The position numbers and the translations under genes were made by a program. A DNA stretch of 64,000 nucleotides from JBBDIJ01 sp040880485 (lineage in GTDB: Bacteria; Bacteroidota; Rhodothermia; Balneolales; Balneolaceae): assembly GCA_040880485.1 (NCBI GenBank), contig JBBDIJ010000007.1:62001-126000 (forward strand), in the 5' to 3' direction. Under the pieces are notes generated by a model, which saw only the letters and a list, made by a program, of their open reading frames with translations, had not been told where the DNA came from and made no database searches. Positions 9,825 through 19,027 of this stretch are shown piece by piece (position 1 is the stretch's first letter; the number at the start of each line of letters is the position of its first letter).

Positions 9825-10238
9825 CTATTGTGTGGCTCTCTCCGTTGCCATTACAATGTTCATATCGAGTGCCTTGCCGATGTTCATAACGCGTACAGCA
9901 TCATCTACCCGTGCATTGCGGTCTGCTCTTATAACAAGTGTGCTCTGCGGATTATTTTGATAAATCTGACGAATGGTCGGAGAAAGGCTCGCCTGAGCCA
10001 CCTGGTCTCCATTCACAAAGTAATTTCCTTCCGGTGTGATAGCCACATTGATGTGCATCGCATCGGCCGTACTTCCCGCCTCTGCCTGGGGCACATCCAC
10101 GCGGATGCCAAAATTGGTCACAAAAGAGGAGGTCAGCAGAAAGAAGATGAGCAGCAACAGGATGATATCCGTTAGTGACGACTGTGAAAACATCGTCAGA
10201 GGCTCAAGTTTTTTGCTGTCTTTGCGAAAGTCGACCAT
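9825..10238 (-). CDS. exbD: ExbD/TolR-type biopolymer transport protein
   Basis: The 137-residue protein has the family layout: a short cytoplasmic N-terminus (KKLEPLTMFSQSSLTD), one membrane helix (about 17-41) beginning with the conserved Asp of SLTDIILLLLIFFLL, and a periplasmic domain ending in ADRNARVDDAVRVMNIGKAL. With ExbB it forms the proton-driven motor that powers TonB or TolA. Its start overlaps the exbB stop and its stop abuts tonB, so the trio is translationally coupled. Confidence 0.93.
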   Translation of the reverse strand: MVDFRKDSKKLEPLTMFSQSSLTDIILLLLIFFLLTSSFVTNFGIRVDVPQAEAGSTADAMHINVAITPEGNYFVNGDQVAQASLSPTIRQIYQNNPQSTLVIRADRNARVDDAVRVMNIGKALDMNIVMATERATQ

Positions 10239-10987
10239 CAGACGTGTGCCTCGGTGCGTTGCTGACTCTTTTTGGTTGGTGATTGAAGCATGTCTATAAA
10301 GTCTGCAGAGGCGTTCTCCAGCTCAAATATCGTGCGGTTAATCTTGCCCAGGAGAAAGTTATAGAACCCATAGGCGATAATTCCCACGATGAGGCCGGTA
10401 GCCGTGGTGATCAATGCCTCCCAAATACCTCCGGCCAGCACGCTGGGATTCACATTGCCCTGAAGCGACTGAATATCCATAAACGCACGGATCATCCCGG
10501 TTACAGTTCCCGTAAATCCAACGAGAGGTGCTACCCCCGCAATCGTTGCCAGCCAGTTCATTCGCTTCTCCAGAGAAAAAATCTCCTTCTTGCCGGCATT
10601 GTGAATGGAATCCTCAATATCCCGTATCGGGCGCCCCAACCGCCGGATCCCGCTCTTTAATATGCGTGCAAGTGGTTTGTCGTGTTTGTCGCAATGCTGC
10701 AGCGCTCGCACCTGATCACCCGACTTGAGCATCGATTCAATCATCTCCAGGAAGGGGTCTACCTCTATTCGGGAGTTGTTCAGAAATCTCCAGCGCTCTG
10801 CAATAACGTAAATCGCAAGAATGGAGAGGATGAATAACGGAATCATCAATATTCCACCCTGGGTCAGAACATCGTAGAAAGACATGGAGGAGTCGCTGGC
10901 AAGCATTGCAGCAAGCGAGTCCGATTCTGCATCGTTGGGCGCCTGAATTTGCAACAGAAATGTGTGAATCATGGTGGGGTTAATCAT
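10238..10987 (-). CDS. exbB: ExbB/TolQ/MotA-type proton channel subunit
   Basis: The 249-residue protein has one hydrophobic helix near 42-65 and two more in the C-terminal half. Seen are the hallmark GVAPLVGFTGTVTGMIRAF and the TTATGLIVGIIAYGFYN helix of the MotA/TolQ/ExbB family. It is the stator-like ring around ExbD in the inner membrane. Eight bases separate it from the upstream HU/SPOR gene, so it belongs to the same transcription unit. Confidence 0.94.
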   Translation of the reverse strand: MINPTMIHTFLLQIQAPNDAESDSLAAMLASDSSMSFYDVLTQGGILMIPLFILSILAIYVIAERWRFLNNSRIEVDPFLEMIESMLKSGDQVRALQHCDKHDKPLARILKSGIRRLGRPIRDIEDSIHNAGKKEIFSLEKRMNWLATIAGVAPLVGFTGTVTGMIRAFMDIQSLQGNVNPSVLAGGIWEALITTATGLIVGIIAYGFYNFLLGKINRTIFELENASADFIDMLQSPTKKSQQRTEAHV

Positions 10988-10995
10988 GAGGGATT

Positions 10996-12081
10996 TTACT
11001 GTATCAAGCCTATAAAGAAGTTGTCTGGCATATCGGTTGGAAGATCCCCGGCCGCTTCCTGAGCGTCCTGAATGGTTTCAAACTGCCCGATACCCACTCT
11101 CCACATGGAGCCGTACTCAGGGTGGTCAACGTTCAGAATCAGAGAACGGTATCCCCTGTCTTCAAGATACTGCTGTTCCCTCTCTGCATTGGCCTGTTGC
11201 CGCATGGAGTGTAAAACTATGGTGTAGTGACGCCCTTCCAGCTCCGCAAGCTGCCCACTCAGGCCGTAAAGTGACGAGTTCCCGGTGTCTGCCTCCTCAT
11301 CCGATTGCGGCGTCTCCATTTCGGCCTGATCCGTTTGATCTGATTCCTCTTCTACCGGCTCAGGCTCCTCCGTTGGCATTTGAGCCTCCGTTTCCGTTTC
11401 CTCTTGTGCAGCTACCACTTCATACGGCTCGTCATCCGACAGGAAATCGAACAGACCGTTATCCCACGCAAGGATCAATGCCACGGAAACAAGGATGACC
11501 ACCAGAATGGTGGTGATGATAGTGGAGATGGAGTTTTTCTCCAGAGTCCCTTTCTCCACTTTTTCCTTACGGCTCTTCCTGCCGGAACGCTTCGGATCTG
11601 GCTCGTCTGAACTCTTTTTTTCAGGTTCAGGCTCCTCTTCTGTTTCTGTTGATTCCAAATCGAAGGTGCTCTCCTCTTTGAAGATCGTTGCCATCGGCTT
11701 CTCATCCCGATCAGCTTTGTCGGGCGGCAGAGTGCTTTCTTCATCCTCCAGGCCAAATATATCCTCAGGATCTTCTTCCTCTTCTGGTTCACTATCGGAA
11801 ATTGTATCGGCACTTTCACGGGGCTTCCGGACTTCGACCGGATCCATCCCCGCATATTTGAAGTTGATCTCTGTCTCAAGCTCTTCAGCGGGGTCGAAGG
11901 TCAGGATTCCCTCACGGTTGAAGTAAAAAAGGCCAAAACCCTTGATTTCCAGCGCCTTTCCCCTGCCGGCAGCTTCCCTGATTCGTTCCATCAGGTCGGA
12001 CAGATGCTTCTCTACATCCTCTGGCTCCATGCTGGTCTTCCTGGCCAACAGTTCAATGAGTTTGTTGCGATCCACCTTCAT
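10996..12081 (-). CDS. HU-type DNA-binding domain / transmembrane helix / SPOR domain protein
   Basis: This 361-residue protein appears to combine three modules. Residues 1-75 look like an HU/IHF domain (NKLIELLARKTSMEPEDVEK, then ALEIKGFGLFYFN). Residues 95-180 are a charged acidic/basic linker. A single membrane helix lies at about 184-206. After a periplasmic acidic linker, residues 283-361 form a SPOR domain (HYTIVLHSMRQQANAE...WRVGIGQFETIQDA). SPOR domains bind glycan strands stripped of stem peptides at the division septum. The predicted topology puts the HU part in the cytoplasm and SPOR in the periplasm. It overlaps the small HU gene by 4 bases. Which ligand each domain binds here is inference. 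Confidence 0.8.
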   Translation of the reverse strand: MKVDRNKLIELLARKTSMEPEDVEKHLSDLMERIREAAGRGKALEIKGFGLFYFNREGILTFDPAEELETEINFKYAGMDPVEVRKPRESADTISDSEPEEEEDPEDIFGLEDEESTLPPDKADRDEKPMATIFKEESTFDLESTETEEEPEPEKKSSDEPDPKRSGRKSRKEKVEKGTLEKNSISTIITTILVVILVSVALILAWDNGLFDFLSDDEPYEVVAAQEETETEAQMPTEEPEPVEEESDQTDQAEMETPQSDEEADTGNSSLYGLSGQLAELEGRHYTIVLHSMRQQANAEREQQYLEDRGYRSLILNVDHPEYGSMWRVGIGQFETIQDAQEAAGDLPTDMPDNFFIGLIQ

Positions 12082-12281
12082 GACGCCTCCCTTTTTTCGG
12101 GTGTGAAGAGGATCTCGTCCCGTGGGGGCATCATCAGCACCTGCCCGTTTTCACGTTTCTCCTCCCGCTGTTTCAGGTGCCGGTTTTCGAACCTGCCCAG
12201 CCCTTCAATCTCAATTATGTTTTTTTTGATCAGTTCCTCTCTGACCACATCTCTAAACGCTTTGACAAACGTCTTGTCCAT
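12078..12281 (-). CDS. small HU-like DNA-binding protein
   Basis: The 67-residue protein matches the C-terminal beta-arm part of HU/IHF proteins: NIIEIEGLGRFENRHLKQRE, then a hairpin arm and LFTPEK in place of the usual 'F.PGK'. It is shorter than a canonical ~90-residue HU, because the N-terminal helical part is abbreviated. Its stop overlaps the start of the HU/SPOR gene by 4 bases. The pairing suggests that the two HU modules could heterodimerise, which is inference. Confidence 0.7.
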   Translation of the reverse strand: MDKTFVKAFRDVVREELIKKNIIEIEGLGRFENRHLKQREEKRENGQVLMMPPRDEILFTPEKREAS

Positions 12282-12284
12282 ATC

Positions 12285-14078
12285 TCACAACTTTAAGGTT
12301 ATTCCTGCATAGACCTGAAAAGGCCGTTCCCGGTATCCGTCCCAGATCTCATAATCCTGGTTCAGCAGGTTCAACATCTTGCCGTACACACCTATACGTT
12401 CAGTAATCCGATACTCCAGGCGTGCACCAAGATGCAGAAAAGAGTTTACATTTTCACCCTGGGGATTCGTTTTAGGACCGACAATTTCTGTCCATCCCTC
12501 AAGAAGCAGCCGTTGTACCGGTCGGATTGTTATCGAACCGTCAAAGCCGTAGCTCTCCGTAAAAGGAATACGTTCCGAACCGGTTACGGGGTTCTGAATA
12601 TATCCTTCCAGGTCTATCCACAACACCTCTGGTATCAGTTGCACCATAAACCCGCTCCAGGCACTCCAGATCGTAGCGTTACCATACACAATGGAGTAAT
12701 AACCTGCTCCCCCTCCAACATTCCGCCGTTCATACCAGGGGTGATTCTTGCTGTTTTGCCAGGAAAAACCGGCCTGAATGGTATTACCGGGCAGCAGCTC
12801 AACTGCAATGGATCCGCTTCCTTTCAGGTAATAGCTGTGTTGAATTGTGTTGTGGATATCCAGAAACCGATTCTCATTGTGATATCTCATCTGATTCGGA
12901 TGTTCCGGACGTCCTGTAAAGGAGCCGGAAAGGGTGATACGGTCGGAAAGGTGGTGCTCCAGGTTCAGCTCGGGAGATAAGTAGATTACATAACTATTCT
13001 CCGCATCGGTCACCTGATAGAATCCGAGAGAGCTTTTGAGAATGGTTTTGTAGTCAAACATTCGTTGATATCGTGCCCGGATACCCACCTGATTCCAGGT
13101 ATACTCCCCGCTCTCCATCCACTGTACACCGGAACCGGGGGAGCCGAACCGATAGCCTCCCGTCTGCAGGTCGATCTCTGCAGCCCATGTCTCGTCCAGT
13201 CTGGTACCCGCCCAGGTACGGCCGATGTCAAACGACAGGTTCCAGTCACGAAGCTCCCCTGAGTAATCTCCCGCTTCCTGGTTCAAACCGAAAACTTCAA
13301 GGTCCAGGCCCCCATCCCAGTACTCAACACTGTTACTGTAGTTTCGATACCGAATACCGGTTTCAGCGCCGTTATAGCTCTTTCGGCCGGCCGGGCCCAT
13401 CGACTGCTGAAGAGCATCCGGCAGAAGTAACATTCGGTTAAAATCGCTGTTCAGGGCGAGTCGTGCTCCCAGCTGCGAGCGGTCGGTAAGCCGGGATCGA
13501 ACGGAACCCTCCAAACCCAGGAACCGAAATGAGCTCTCACGGTCGGACAAATGTCCGTTTCCGGATAGGTGATTCAGGCGGCCACTCACCCACTGCCCCT
13601 CTCCCATCTCATAGTTGGCGTAGAGGTCCGCTTCGGGTGAGTAGAAACTTCCAGCCCCGATCCGGCCGTATCCGTTTTTCATCTCTGCAAATGGAACGGA
13701 TCGGTATTCCGGACCCTGGGGGCGACTCACTGCACTGACCGGAAGAGAAGCCACCACCTGTTCATGGCTCTCCATCCAGGGAAGCCGGTCCGGGTCTACC
13801 TGATAGATCCTGGGCCTCGGGTTGAAACCGAGAATCGGCTGACGTCTGAGACCCGGATATCTCGCCTGATACTGGCTTCGGATCTCGATATCCTGAGGGT
13901 CGATGTCCGGCAGCAACGTACCGTCTGATTCCTCGGCCTGTCTGGCCGCTGAATTCTCTGGCGTTATGAATATGCCGGCCATGAGAAATAGCAGGCCTAT
14001 GGATAAAATGAGTCGCATTCGGGGTCTGAATTGAGTCGAAGTCAATGGCTGTAATGTATGAAATTTTTTATCGATCAA
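12285..14078 (-). CDS. outer-membrane beta-barrel protein (TonB-receptor-like), function unknown
   Basis: The protein is about 597 residues. A signal peptide is present (RMRLILSIGLLFLMAGIF, followed by Ala-rich cleavage region). The body alternates short hydrophobic and polar strands (for example YRITERIGVYGKMLNLLNQD) and it ends in VYAGITLKL, a typical barrel end. The C-terminal 'NLLNQDYEIWDGYRERP' block resembles the end of TonB-dependent receptors, but no plug domain is obvious. The annotated start is a TTG overlapping the upstream stop (TTGA); an ATG at 14018, 20 codons in, is an equally good start. It sits just upstream of the HU genes in the envelope operon. Confidence 0.7.
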   Translation of the reverse strand: MIDKKFHTLQPLTSTQFRPRMRLILSIGLLFLMAGIFITPENSAARQAEESDGTLLPDIDPQDIEIRSQYQARYPGLRRQPILGFNPRPRIYQVDPDRLPWMESHEQVVASLPVSAVSRPQGPEYRSVPFAEMKNGYGRIGAGSFYSPEADLYANYEMGEGQWVSGRLNHLSGNGHLSDRESSFRFLGLEGSVRSRLTDRSQLGARLALNSDFNRMLLLPDALQQSMGPAGRKSYNGAETGIRYRNYSNSVEYWDGGLDLEVFGLNQEAGDYSGELRDWNLSFDIGRTWAGTRLDETWAAEIDLQTGGYRFGSPGSGVQWMESGEYTWNQVGIRARYQRMFDYKTILKSSLGFYQVTDAENSYVIYLSPELNLEHHLSDRITLSGSFTGRPEHPNQMRYHNENRFLDIHNTIQHSYYLKGSGSIAVELLPGNTIQAGFSWQNSKNHPWYERRNVGGGAGYYSIVYGNATIWSAWSGFMVQLIPEVLWIDLEGYIQNPVTGSERIPFTESYGFDGSITIRPVQRLLLEGWTEIVGPKTNPQGENVNSFLHLGARLEYRITERIGVYGKMLNLLNQDYEIWDGYRERPFQVYAGITLKL

Positions 14079-15091
14079 CGTGCAGGCTTCCTCAGCAGTG
14101 TGTAGTATTTATCGTACCAAAGAGCGGCTGCACATACCAGAAACACCAGAACGATATTTGTAGCATGAAGCACGGTGGCAAAGGTGAGGCCTGTGGCAAG
14201 CGGAACCGAATAGAGAGCCCACATGCTTTGCTGCACAAACAGGTGAAAGGCGCCCAGGCCTCCCGGCACCGGAAGAGCCATACCGACAGCAGAGATCACA
14301 GTGATGACCACCGCCTCCGGAATCCCCAGATCGTATTGAACCTGCAGGTCCAGCATCCAGAATGGGATGTAGGTCATTAAGGCATAACCGACCCATATCC
14401 CGGCTGAACTGATGAGAAACAGAGGCCAGTTTTTCACCTTTCTGATGGACGACAGGCCCTCCCAGAATTTCAATCCCAGATAGATCACTTTCCTCAAAAG
14501 CGGGTTGTGAATGCGGCCTTCCCGATGCAGGCGAAGCAGAAGCCGATACACACCCCAGACACTCACAATGAAAAGAATGAGAAGTGCTGGAAGAATAAAA
14601 TAGAGCATCTGCCCCCAATCGCCTGTTCCAAATATTTGCCCCACCACTTCCGGATCTTTTATCACGTAAAGGGTGATAAAGAGCAGAAGCAGCACCAGAC
14701 AGACCAAATCGAGAATTCGTTCGAGAATAATGGTCCCGAAAAGGTTTCCTGTATTCGCTCCGGTTCTACTGGTCACATAGAGCGGCCGGGAGAGCTCCCC
14801 AAGCCTGGGAAATAGAAAATTCAGGAGATAGCCGACCATCACACCGGCGAATAGAGTAGATCGGCGGCCCTTTGCCGGTGAATCGTCAAGAAGCAGGTTC
14901 CACCGAACGGCACGCAGATAGTGGCTGAAAAAAAGTGCCAGTGTGAAAGGGAGAAGCCAGCCAAACCTGATTGAACCCAGCTGTACTCGAAGATCTTGCA
15001 GGTTTACCTCCCTGAATGCCAGCCAAAACAGTAGCAGAGCAAGCAGAAGGGAGACCAATACCTGAAACAGTCGCCTGGATGTCATCATCAA
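14075..15091 (-). CDS. LPG synthase-type (UPF0104/YbhN) flippase-like membrane protein
   Basis: The 338-residue protein has about eight hydrophobic helices and family blocks FSHYLRAVRWNLLL, GYLLNFLFPRLGELSRP (the conserved N-hydrophobic-P-R-GE motif) and PVPGGLGAFH. This domain is the membrane part of lysyl-phosphatidylglycerol synthase. Stand-alone versions are annotated as putative lipid or polyprenol flippases, and the substrate is unknown. It overlaps lolA by 4 bases and the OMP gene by 4 bases. Confidence 0.85.
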   Translation of the reverse strand: MMMTSRRLFQVLVSLLLALLLFWLAFREVNLQDLRVQLGSIRFGWLLPFTLALFFSHYLRAVRWNLLLDDSPAKGRRSTLFAGVMVGYLLNFLFPRLGELSRPLYVTSRTGANTGNLFGTIILERILDLVCLVLLLLFITLYVIKDPEVVGQIFGTGDWGQMLYFILPALLILFIVSVWGVYRLLLRLHREGRIHNPLLRKVIYLGLKFWEGLSSIRKVKNWPLFLISSAGIWVGYALMTYIPFWMLDLQVQYDLGIPEAVVITVISAVGMALPVPGGLGAFHLFVQQSMWALYSVPLATGLTFATVLHATNIVLVFLVCAAALWYDKYYTLLRKPAR

Positions 15092-15723
15092 TACCGGAGA
15101 TCAATCAATTCGGTGCCCTCCGGCAGGTTCAGTTCAAACAATGCTGGATCTGAAGTTACAAACCGGCCAGCTCGAAACCTGATTCTCAACCGGTTCTCGG
15201 CACGGTCGAATGCTTCTATCTCCAGGGGCGTCCCCTCTGAATTCAACCGAATGGTGATCTCGGAGAAAACTGTAAAAGGATCTTCTGAATCCATACGGAT
15301 TTGCAGTCCGGGCCCGTCTGCACTCTCCTCCACGAGCCAGCTCTCATCCACGCCCTGTAGCATTCTTGAGGGTGCAAAATCGTCCTCCTCCGGAACGTAA
15401 TCGCTAATGAGGAGGCGGTCGCGAATGCTGTCGTAAACTCGTGAAGTCTCTCCGTCTACCACCATCCTCTGATCCTCATTCTCTACCCGGTACCAATCTT
15501 TTCCAATCCATATCTGCCCCTCCGAGCTCGTCGTCTCTTCTGTAAAAGAGTCGTGATACTGATGGCTGAATGCGGCCGCAAACACCTCCCCCTCTTCGAA
15601 GCGATCTTTCAATTTGTCGAAGCCGGGTGTTTCGCTGCTCTGGCCAACCGCCATAAAGGGGGCCGACAGGAAGAACATGCAGATCCAGAGCCGGTAGTAT
15701 CTGTCAGGAGAAGTCCAGTTCAT
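15088..15723 (-). CDS. lolA: outer-membrane lipoprotein carrier protein LolA
   Basis: The 211-residue protein begins with a signal peptide (LWICMFFLSAPFMAVG) and has the LolA half-barrel pattern: FDKLKDRFEEGEVFAAAFSHQYHD, GQIWIGKDWYRVE, and a C-terminal 'FELNLPEGTELIDLRY'. LolA ferries lipoproteins through the periplasm from LolCDE to the outer membrane. Its start lies inside the last 20 bases of ftsK, a linkage common in Bacteroidota-related genomes from general knowledge. Confidence 0.88.
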   Translation of the reverse strand: MNWTSPDRYYRLWICMFFLSAPFMAVGQSSETPGFDKLKDRFEEGEVFAAAFSHQYHDSFTEETTSSEGQIWIGKDWYRVENEDQRMVVDGETSRVYDSIRDRLLISDYVPEEDDFAPSRMLQGVDESWLVEESADGPGLQIRMDSEDPFTVFSEITIRLNSEGTPLEIEAFDRAENRLRIRFRAGRFVTSDPALFELNLPEGTELIDLRY

Positions 15724-18160
15724 CGATTATAGCCTGTAGTTCATCTTCACTTTCAATCAACACCTCTCTGGCCGAGCTGCCCTGATAGGGCCCCACGATG
15801 CCGGCATTAAAGAGCTGGTCGATAATTCGCCCGGCGCGATTGTAACCGATTTTCAGTTTTCTCTGGAGAAGGGAGACCGAACCCTGCTGATGAAGTATCA
15901 CTACCCTGGCAGCCGACAGAAACAATTCGTCGATATCATCAAGCGGATCAGGTACGCCTCCCTCTCCCTCCTCTTCAACGACGGGAAGGGCAAAAGGTTG
16001 TTTGAAACCGACCTGATTCCCTATAAAGGATGTGATCTCCTCTACCTCCTGCAGAGAGACAAATGCGTTCTGAATTCTGGTCATGCCCCCCCCGTTGGTA
16101 TAGAGCATGTCTCCCCGGCCCACGAGCTGATCGGCTCCACCCATGTCCAGAATGGTACGGGAATCCACTTTGGATGCAACCTGATAGGCAATTCGCGCCG
16201 GAAAATTCGCTTTAATCGTTCCCGTAATCACATTCACAGAGGGCCTCTGAGTGGCCACCACCAGATGAATACCGATCGCCCTTGCAAGCTGCGCAAGCCT
16301 CGCAATGGGCTCCTCAATCTGCTTGCCGGCCGTCATCATCAGATCCGCCAGCTCATCGATTATCACAACAATATAGGGGAGGTGGCGGTGGCCGAGCTCA
16401 TCATCCAGTTCACCCGTTTTATACTTCTCGTTGTAGCTCTTGATATCCCGAACCATCGCCATCTTCAACAGGTCGTAGCGTTCATCCATCTCCCGGCAAA
16501 CGCTCTTCAGCGTCTCGAGCGCTTTGGAGGTGTCGGTTACAATCGGCTCCTCGGAGCCGGGAACAACAGCCAAAAAGTGATTCTGAATGTTGCGGTAGAG
16601 CGAGAGTTCAATCTTTTTGGGATCGATCAGTACAAATTTAAGGTCATCCGGGTGGCACTTGTAGAGAAGGCAGGTGATGATAGTGTTAATCCCTACCGAC
16701 TTTCCAGACCCGGTGGCACCGGCAACAAGAAGGTGGGGAAGACGGGTCAGGTCTACCATAAACACCTCGTTTTCAATCGTCTTTCCAAATGCGATCGGCA
16801 GGTCGAAATCGGTCTCTACAAACTTGCGGGTATTGATCAGAGATTTAATAAAGACCGTCTCTCGCGAGCTGTTGGGTACTTCGATCCCTACAGCAGAGCG
16901 GCCAGGAATAGGTGCTATAATCCGCAAACCGTGAGAAGCCGTAGCCATCTTCAGGTCGTTGGCATAACTTTCAATCTTGCTGATTTTTACATCTGGCGCC
17001 GGCTCCAGCTCATAGAGAGTCACCGTGGGTCCTACAATCGCATTGATGCTCAGAATTTCGATCCGATGCCTCTTCAGTTTGTCCAGAATAATCCGCTTGT
17101 TGTTGCGGATCTCCTCCATATCGACTTCATTTCCATCTTTAGGAGGGCTGTCCAGAAGGTCCACCGTTGGAAATTTGTAGCGGATCACCGGAATCTCCTT
17201 CGCTTTGTCCTTATTCACCCGGTCCAGTTCACGATCGCCGGCCTCTTCATCGCCCTCCCCTACAAAGATGGAAATCTCTACATCCTCATCCTGATCGCCC
17301 CCTGCTGGCGAAGTGCGTTTCGGTGTCTCTTTACCTCTATCCAGCGAAGCTTTCGGAGGAGTGGGGTCCGGTGGTTCATCACTACTGCTGCGCTTCTGAT
17401 CTGCACTCTCCGACCGGGCCAGAACCTCGTCCACGGATGGAGACTCGCCAGCGGCGGAGTTTTTCCCATTGCCGGACTGAACCGACCCGCTCTTTTCCGT
17501 ACGATTTTCCTGAGCCTTTTGAGCCTTGCGCTCCTTCCGTCTGGCACGCCTGTTCCGCATATTTTCGAACAATCCCTTGATACGATCTACCGTCTGCTGA
17601 AGGTCCCGGTCGATCATCACAAGCAGAGTAACCAGCAAGAAAACGGAGAGAATTATGACCGATCCTGCACCGGTCACATTTTTTAAAAGCTGCGCCTGGG
17701 CAACACCGGAACTTCCGCTCCAGACAGTTGTTAACCAGTCCGTCTCCATGTAGAGCCATCCGAATGAGGTAGAGAGCAGAAGCATACTCCAGATTCCGTA
17801 GCCTGCCGGCCAGAGAAGGCGCTCCAGATTCTTGTCGCGAAATACAAACCATCCCAAAAAGAGTACCAGAAGGGGCATAATGGCACTCATATATCCAAAT
17901 AGCAGATGAACAAAAAGGTGTGCAATCCAGGCGCCAGTGATTCCCAGCAGGTTGTCGACCCTCTGCGATACACTCTGTTCCGGGGAAAAGATGGTATCGG
18001 CGGGAATCGAACGAACGACTGAATAGTCGGTAGAACTGTAGGAGAGAACCGCAAGAAGAATCAACGACGCGATCGCCATAATCAGAATTCCGGCAATCTC
18101 CATCTTTCGGGTAGGAGTAAGCCCGCCCAAAAATCCCTTTTTATCCCGTTTTGGTGACAT
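15704..18160 (-). CDS. ftsK: FtsK/SpoIIIE DNA translocase
   Basis: The 818-residue protein has four N-terminal membrane helices (about 22-40, 78-105, 120-140, 165-183) and a charged linker (200-320). The RecA-like motor has Walker A GATGSGKS at 481-488 and a Walker B region YIVVIIDELADLM. A winged-helix gamma domain (about 745-805, SVSLLQRKLKIGYNRAGRIIDQL) reads polar chromosome sequences. It pumps DNA through the closing septum and activates dimer resolution near the terminus. It overlaps comB and lolA by 20 bases each. The polar KOPS-type sequence for this organism is not known from the window. Confidence 0.97.
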   Translation of the reverse strand: MSPKRDKKGFLGGLTPTRKMEIAGILIMAIASLILLAVLSYSSTDYSVVRSIPADTIFSPEQSVSQRVDNLLGITGAWIAHLFVHLLFGYMSAIMPLLVLFLGWFVFRDKNLERLLWPAGYGIWSMLLLSTSFGWLYMETDWLTTVWSGSSGVAQAQLLKNVTGAGSVIILSVFLLVTLLVMIDRDLQQTVDRIKGLFENMRNRRARRKERKAQKAQENRTEKSGSVQSGNGKNSAAGESPSVDEVLARSESADQKRSSSDEPPDPTPPKASLDRGKETPKRTSPAGGDQDEDVEISIFVGEGDEEAGDRELDRVNKDKAKEIPVIRYKFPTVDLLDSPPKDGNEVDMEEIRNNKRIILDKLKRHRIEILSINAIVGPTVTLYELEPAPDVKISKIESYANDLKMATASHGLRIIAPIPGRSAVGIEVPNSSRETVFIKSLINTRKFVETDFDLPIAFGKTIENEVFMVDLTRLPHLLVAGATGSGKSVGINTIITCLLYKCHPDDLKFVLIDPKKIELSLYRNIQNHFLAVVPGSEEPIVTDTSKALETLKSVCREMDERYDLLKMAMVRDIKSYNEKYKTGELDDELGHRHLPYIVVIIDELADLMMTAGKQIEEPIARLAQLARAIGIHLVVATQRPSVNVITGTIKANFPARIAYQVASKVDSRTILDMGGADQLVGRGDMLYTNGGGMTRIQNAFVSLQEVEEITSFIGNQVGFKQPFALPVVEEEGEGGVPDPLDDIDELFLSAARVVILHQQGSVSLLQRKLKIGYNRAGRIIDQLFNAGIVGPYQGSSAREVLIESEDELQAIIDELDFS

Positions 18161-18890
18161 ATTGATCTGTAATGATTCCTTCGTGCAGCACCGGAAGTAC
18201 TCTATGTGTATTCACCTGACTGCAATATTCAATATCGGCAACACTGTTCAAATTCCTGAGCCGGAAGCCGTGATTTGAGTTCAAAATGACCGACGCCAGA
18301 TCTTTTCCGAACTTTTCATAAAGTGAGAATGCGACCTTCGCTCCATCCCTTGCTTCACTGGGCAGATTTCCATCCCCCAGATGATAGATAATGCTGCCGG
18401 CCAGAAGCAGGTCCTCCATGGAGAGCCTCCCTTTCCATCCTGAACAGACAATGACCACATCTTTGCCGACAGACGAGAGCTTTTCCACCACCTGATCCAG
18501 ATTCAGAAAAGCGGCGATATAGACCTCATCGGCGCTAAAACTCTTTCTGAGAGCTTTTGTGCCATTTGTTGTGTTGAAGATGAGCGTCTTCCCCTTTACA
18601 CGCTCGGGTGTATACTCGAGCGGTGAATTCCCGAGATCATACCCTTCGATCATCACCCCATCCTTTTCGCCGCAGAGGAGGTAGTTGTCGGAATCGACAT
18701 TCTGGGCAATCTTACTCGCTTCACCCATGTCTGCCACCGGTATAACCCCCCTCGCGCCGTTATGTATAGCCGTTACAATCGTAGAAGTTGCGCGCAGCAC
18801 GTCTGCAACCACAACAACGCGATCTCTGAGCTCCTCCTCCTGAAAGCTGTGCACCGAAAAGAAAACATCCAGGCTGTTCAGATTTGCCAT
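18141..18890 (-). CDS. comB: 2-phosphosulfolactate phosphatase-family protein (ComB)
   Basis: The 249-residue protein has the ComB blocks VVVVADVLRATSTIVTAIHNGA, LCGEKDGVMIEGYDLGNSPLEYT and LIFNTTNGTKAL. The family removes phosphate from 2-phosphosulfolactate on the way to sulfolactate or coenzyme M. No other gene of that pathway is visible in the window. It is the first gene of the ten-gene minus-strand run, and its stop lies inside the ftsK start. The promoter of the operon is expected in the ~135 bases upstream. Confidence 0.88.
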   Translation of the reverse strand: MANLNSLDVFFSVHSFQEEELRDRVVVVADVLRATSTIVTAIHNGARGVIPVADMGEASKIAQNVDSDNYLLCGEKDGVMIEGYDLGNSPLEYTPERVKGKTLIFNTTNGTKALRKSFSADEVYIAAFLNLDQVVEKLSSVGKDVVIVCSGWKGRLSMEDLLLAGSIIYHLGDGNLPSEARDGAKVAFSLYEKFGKDLASVILNSNHGFRLRNLNSVADIEYCSQVNTHRVLPVLHEGIITDQYVTKTG

Positions 18891-19027
18891 AAGTAAATGA
18901 AAATCAAATATTGGCGGTATAATGTAGTTTCGGAGCTATCCCTTCCGAATTGGGGTCGTAAGATAATAACTATTAAAACGGTTTGTCGATCCCTCTTTTC
19001 AAAGCAGGTCTCACACAGTATCGGGCA

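Noticed and set aside
15890..17686. 598-residue open frame on the plus strand opposite ftsK
   Set aside because: It is antisense to a clear FtsK gene over its whole length and shows no motif or signal; it is an artefact of the base composition.
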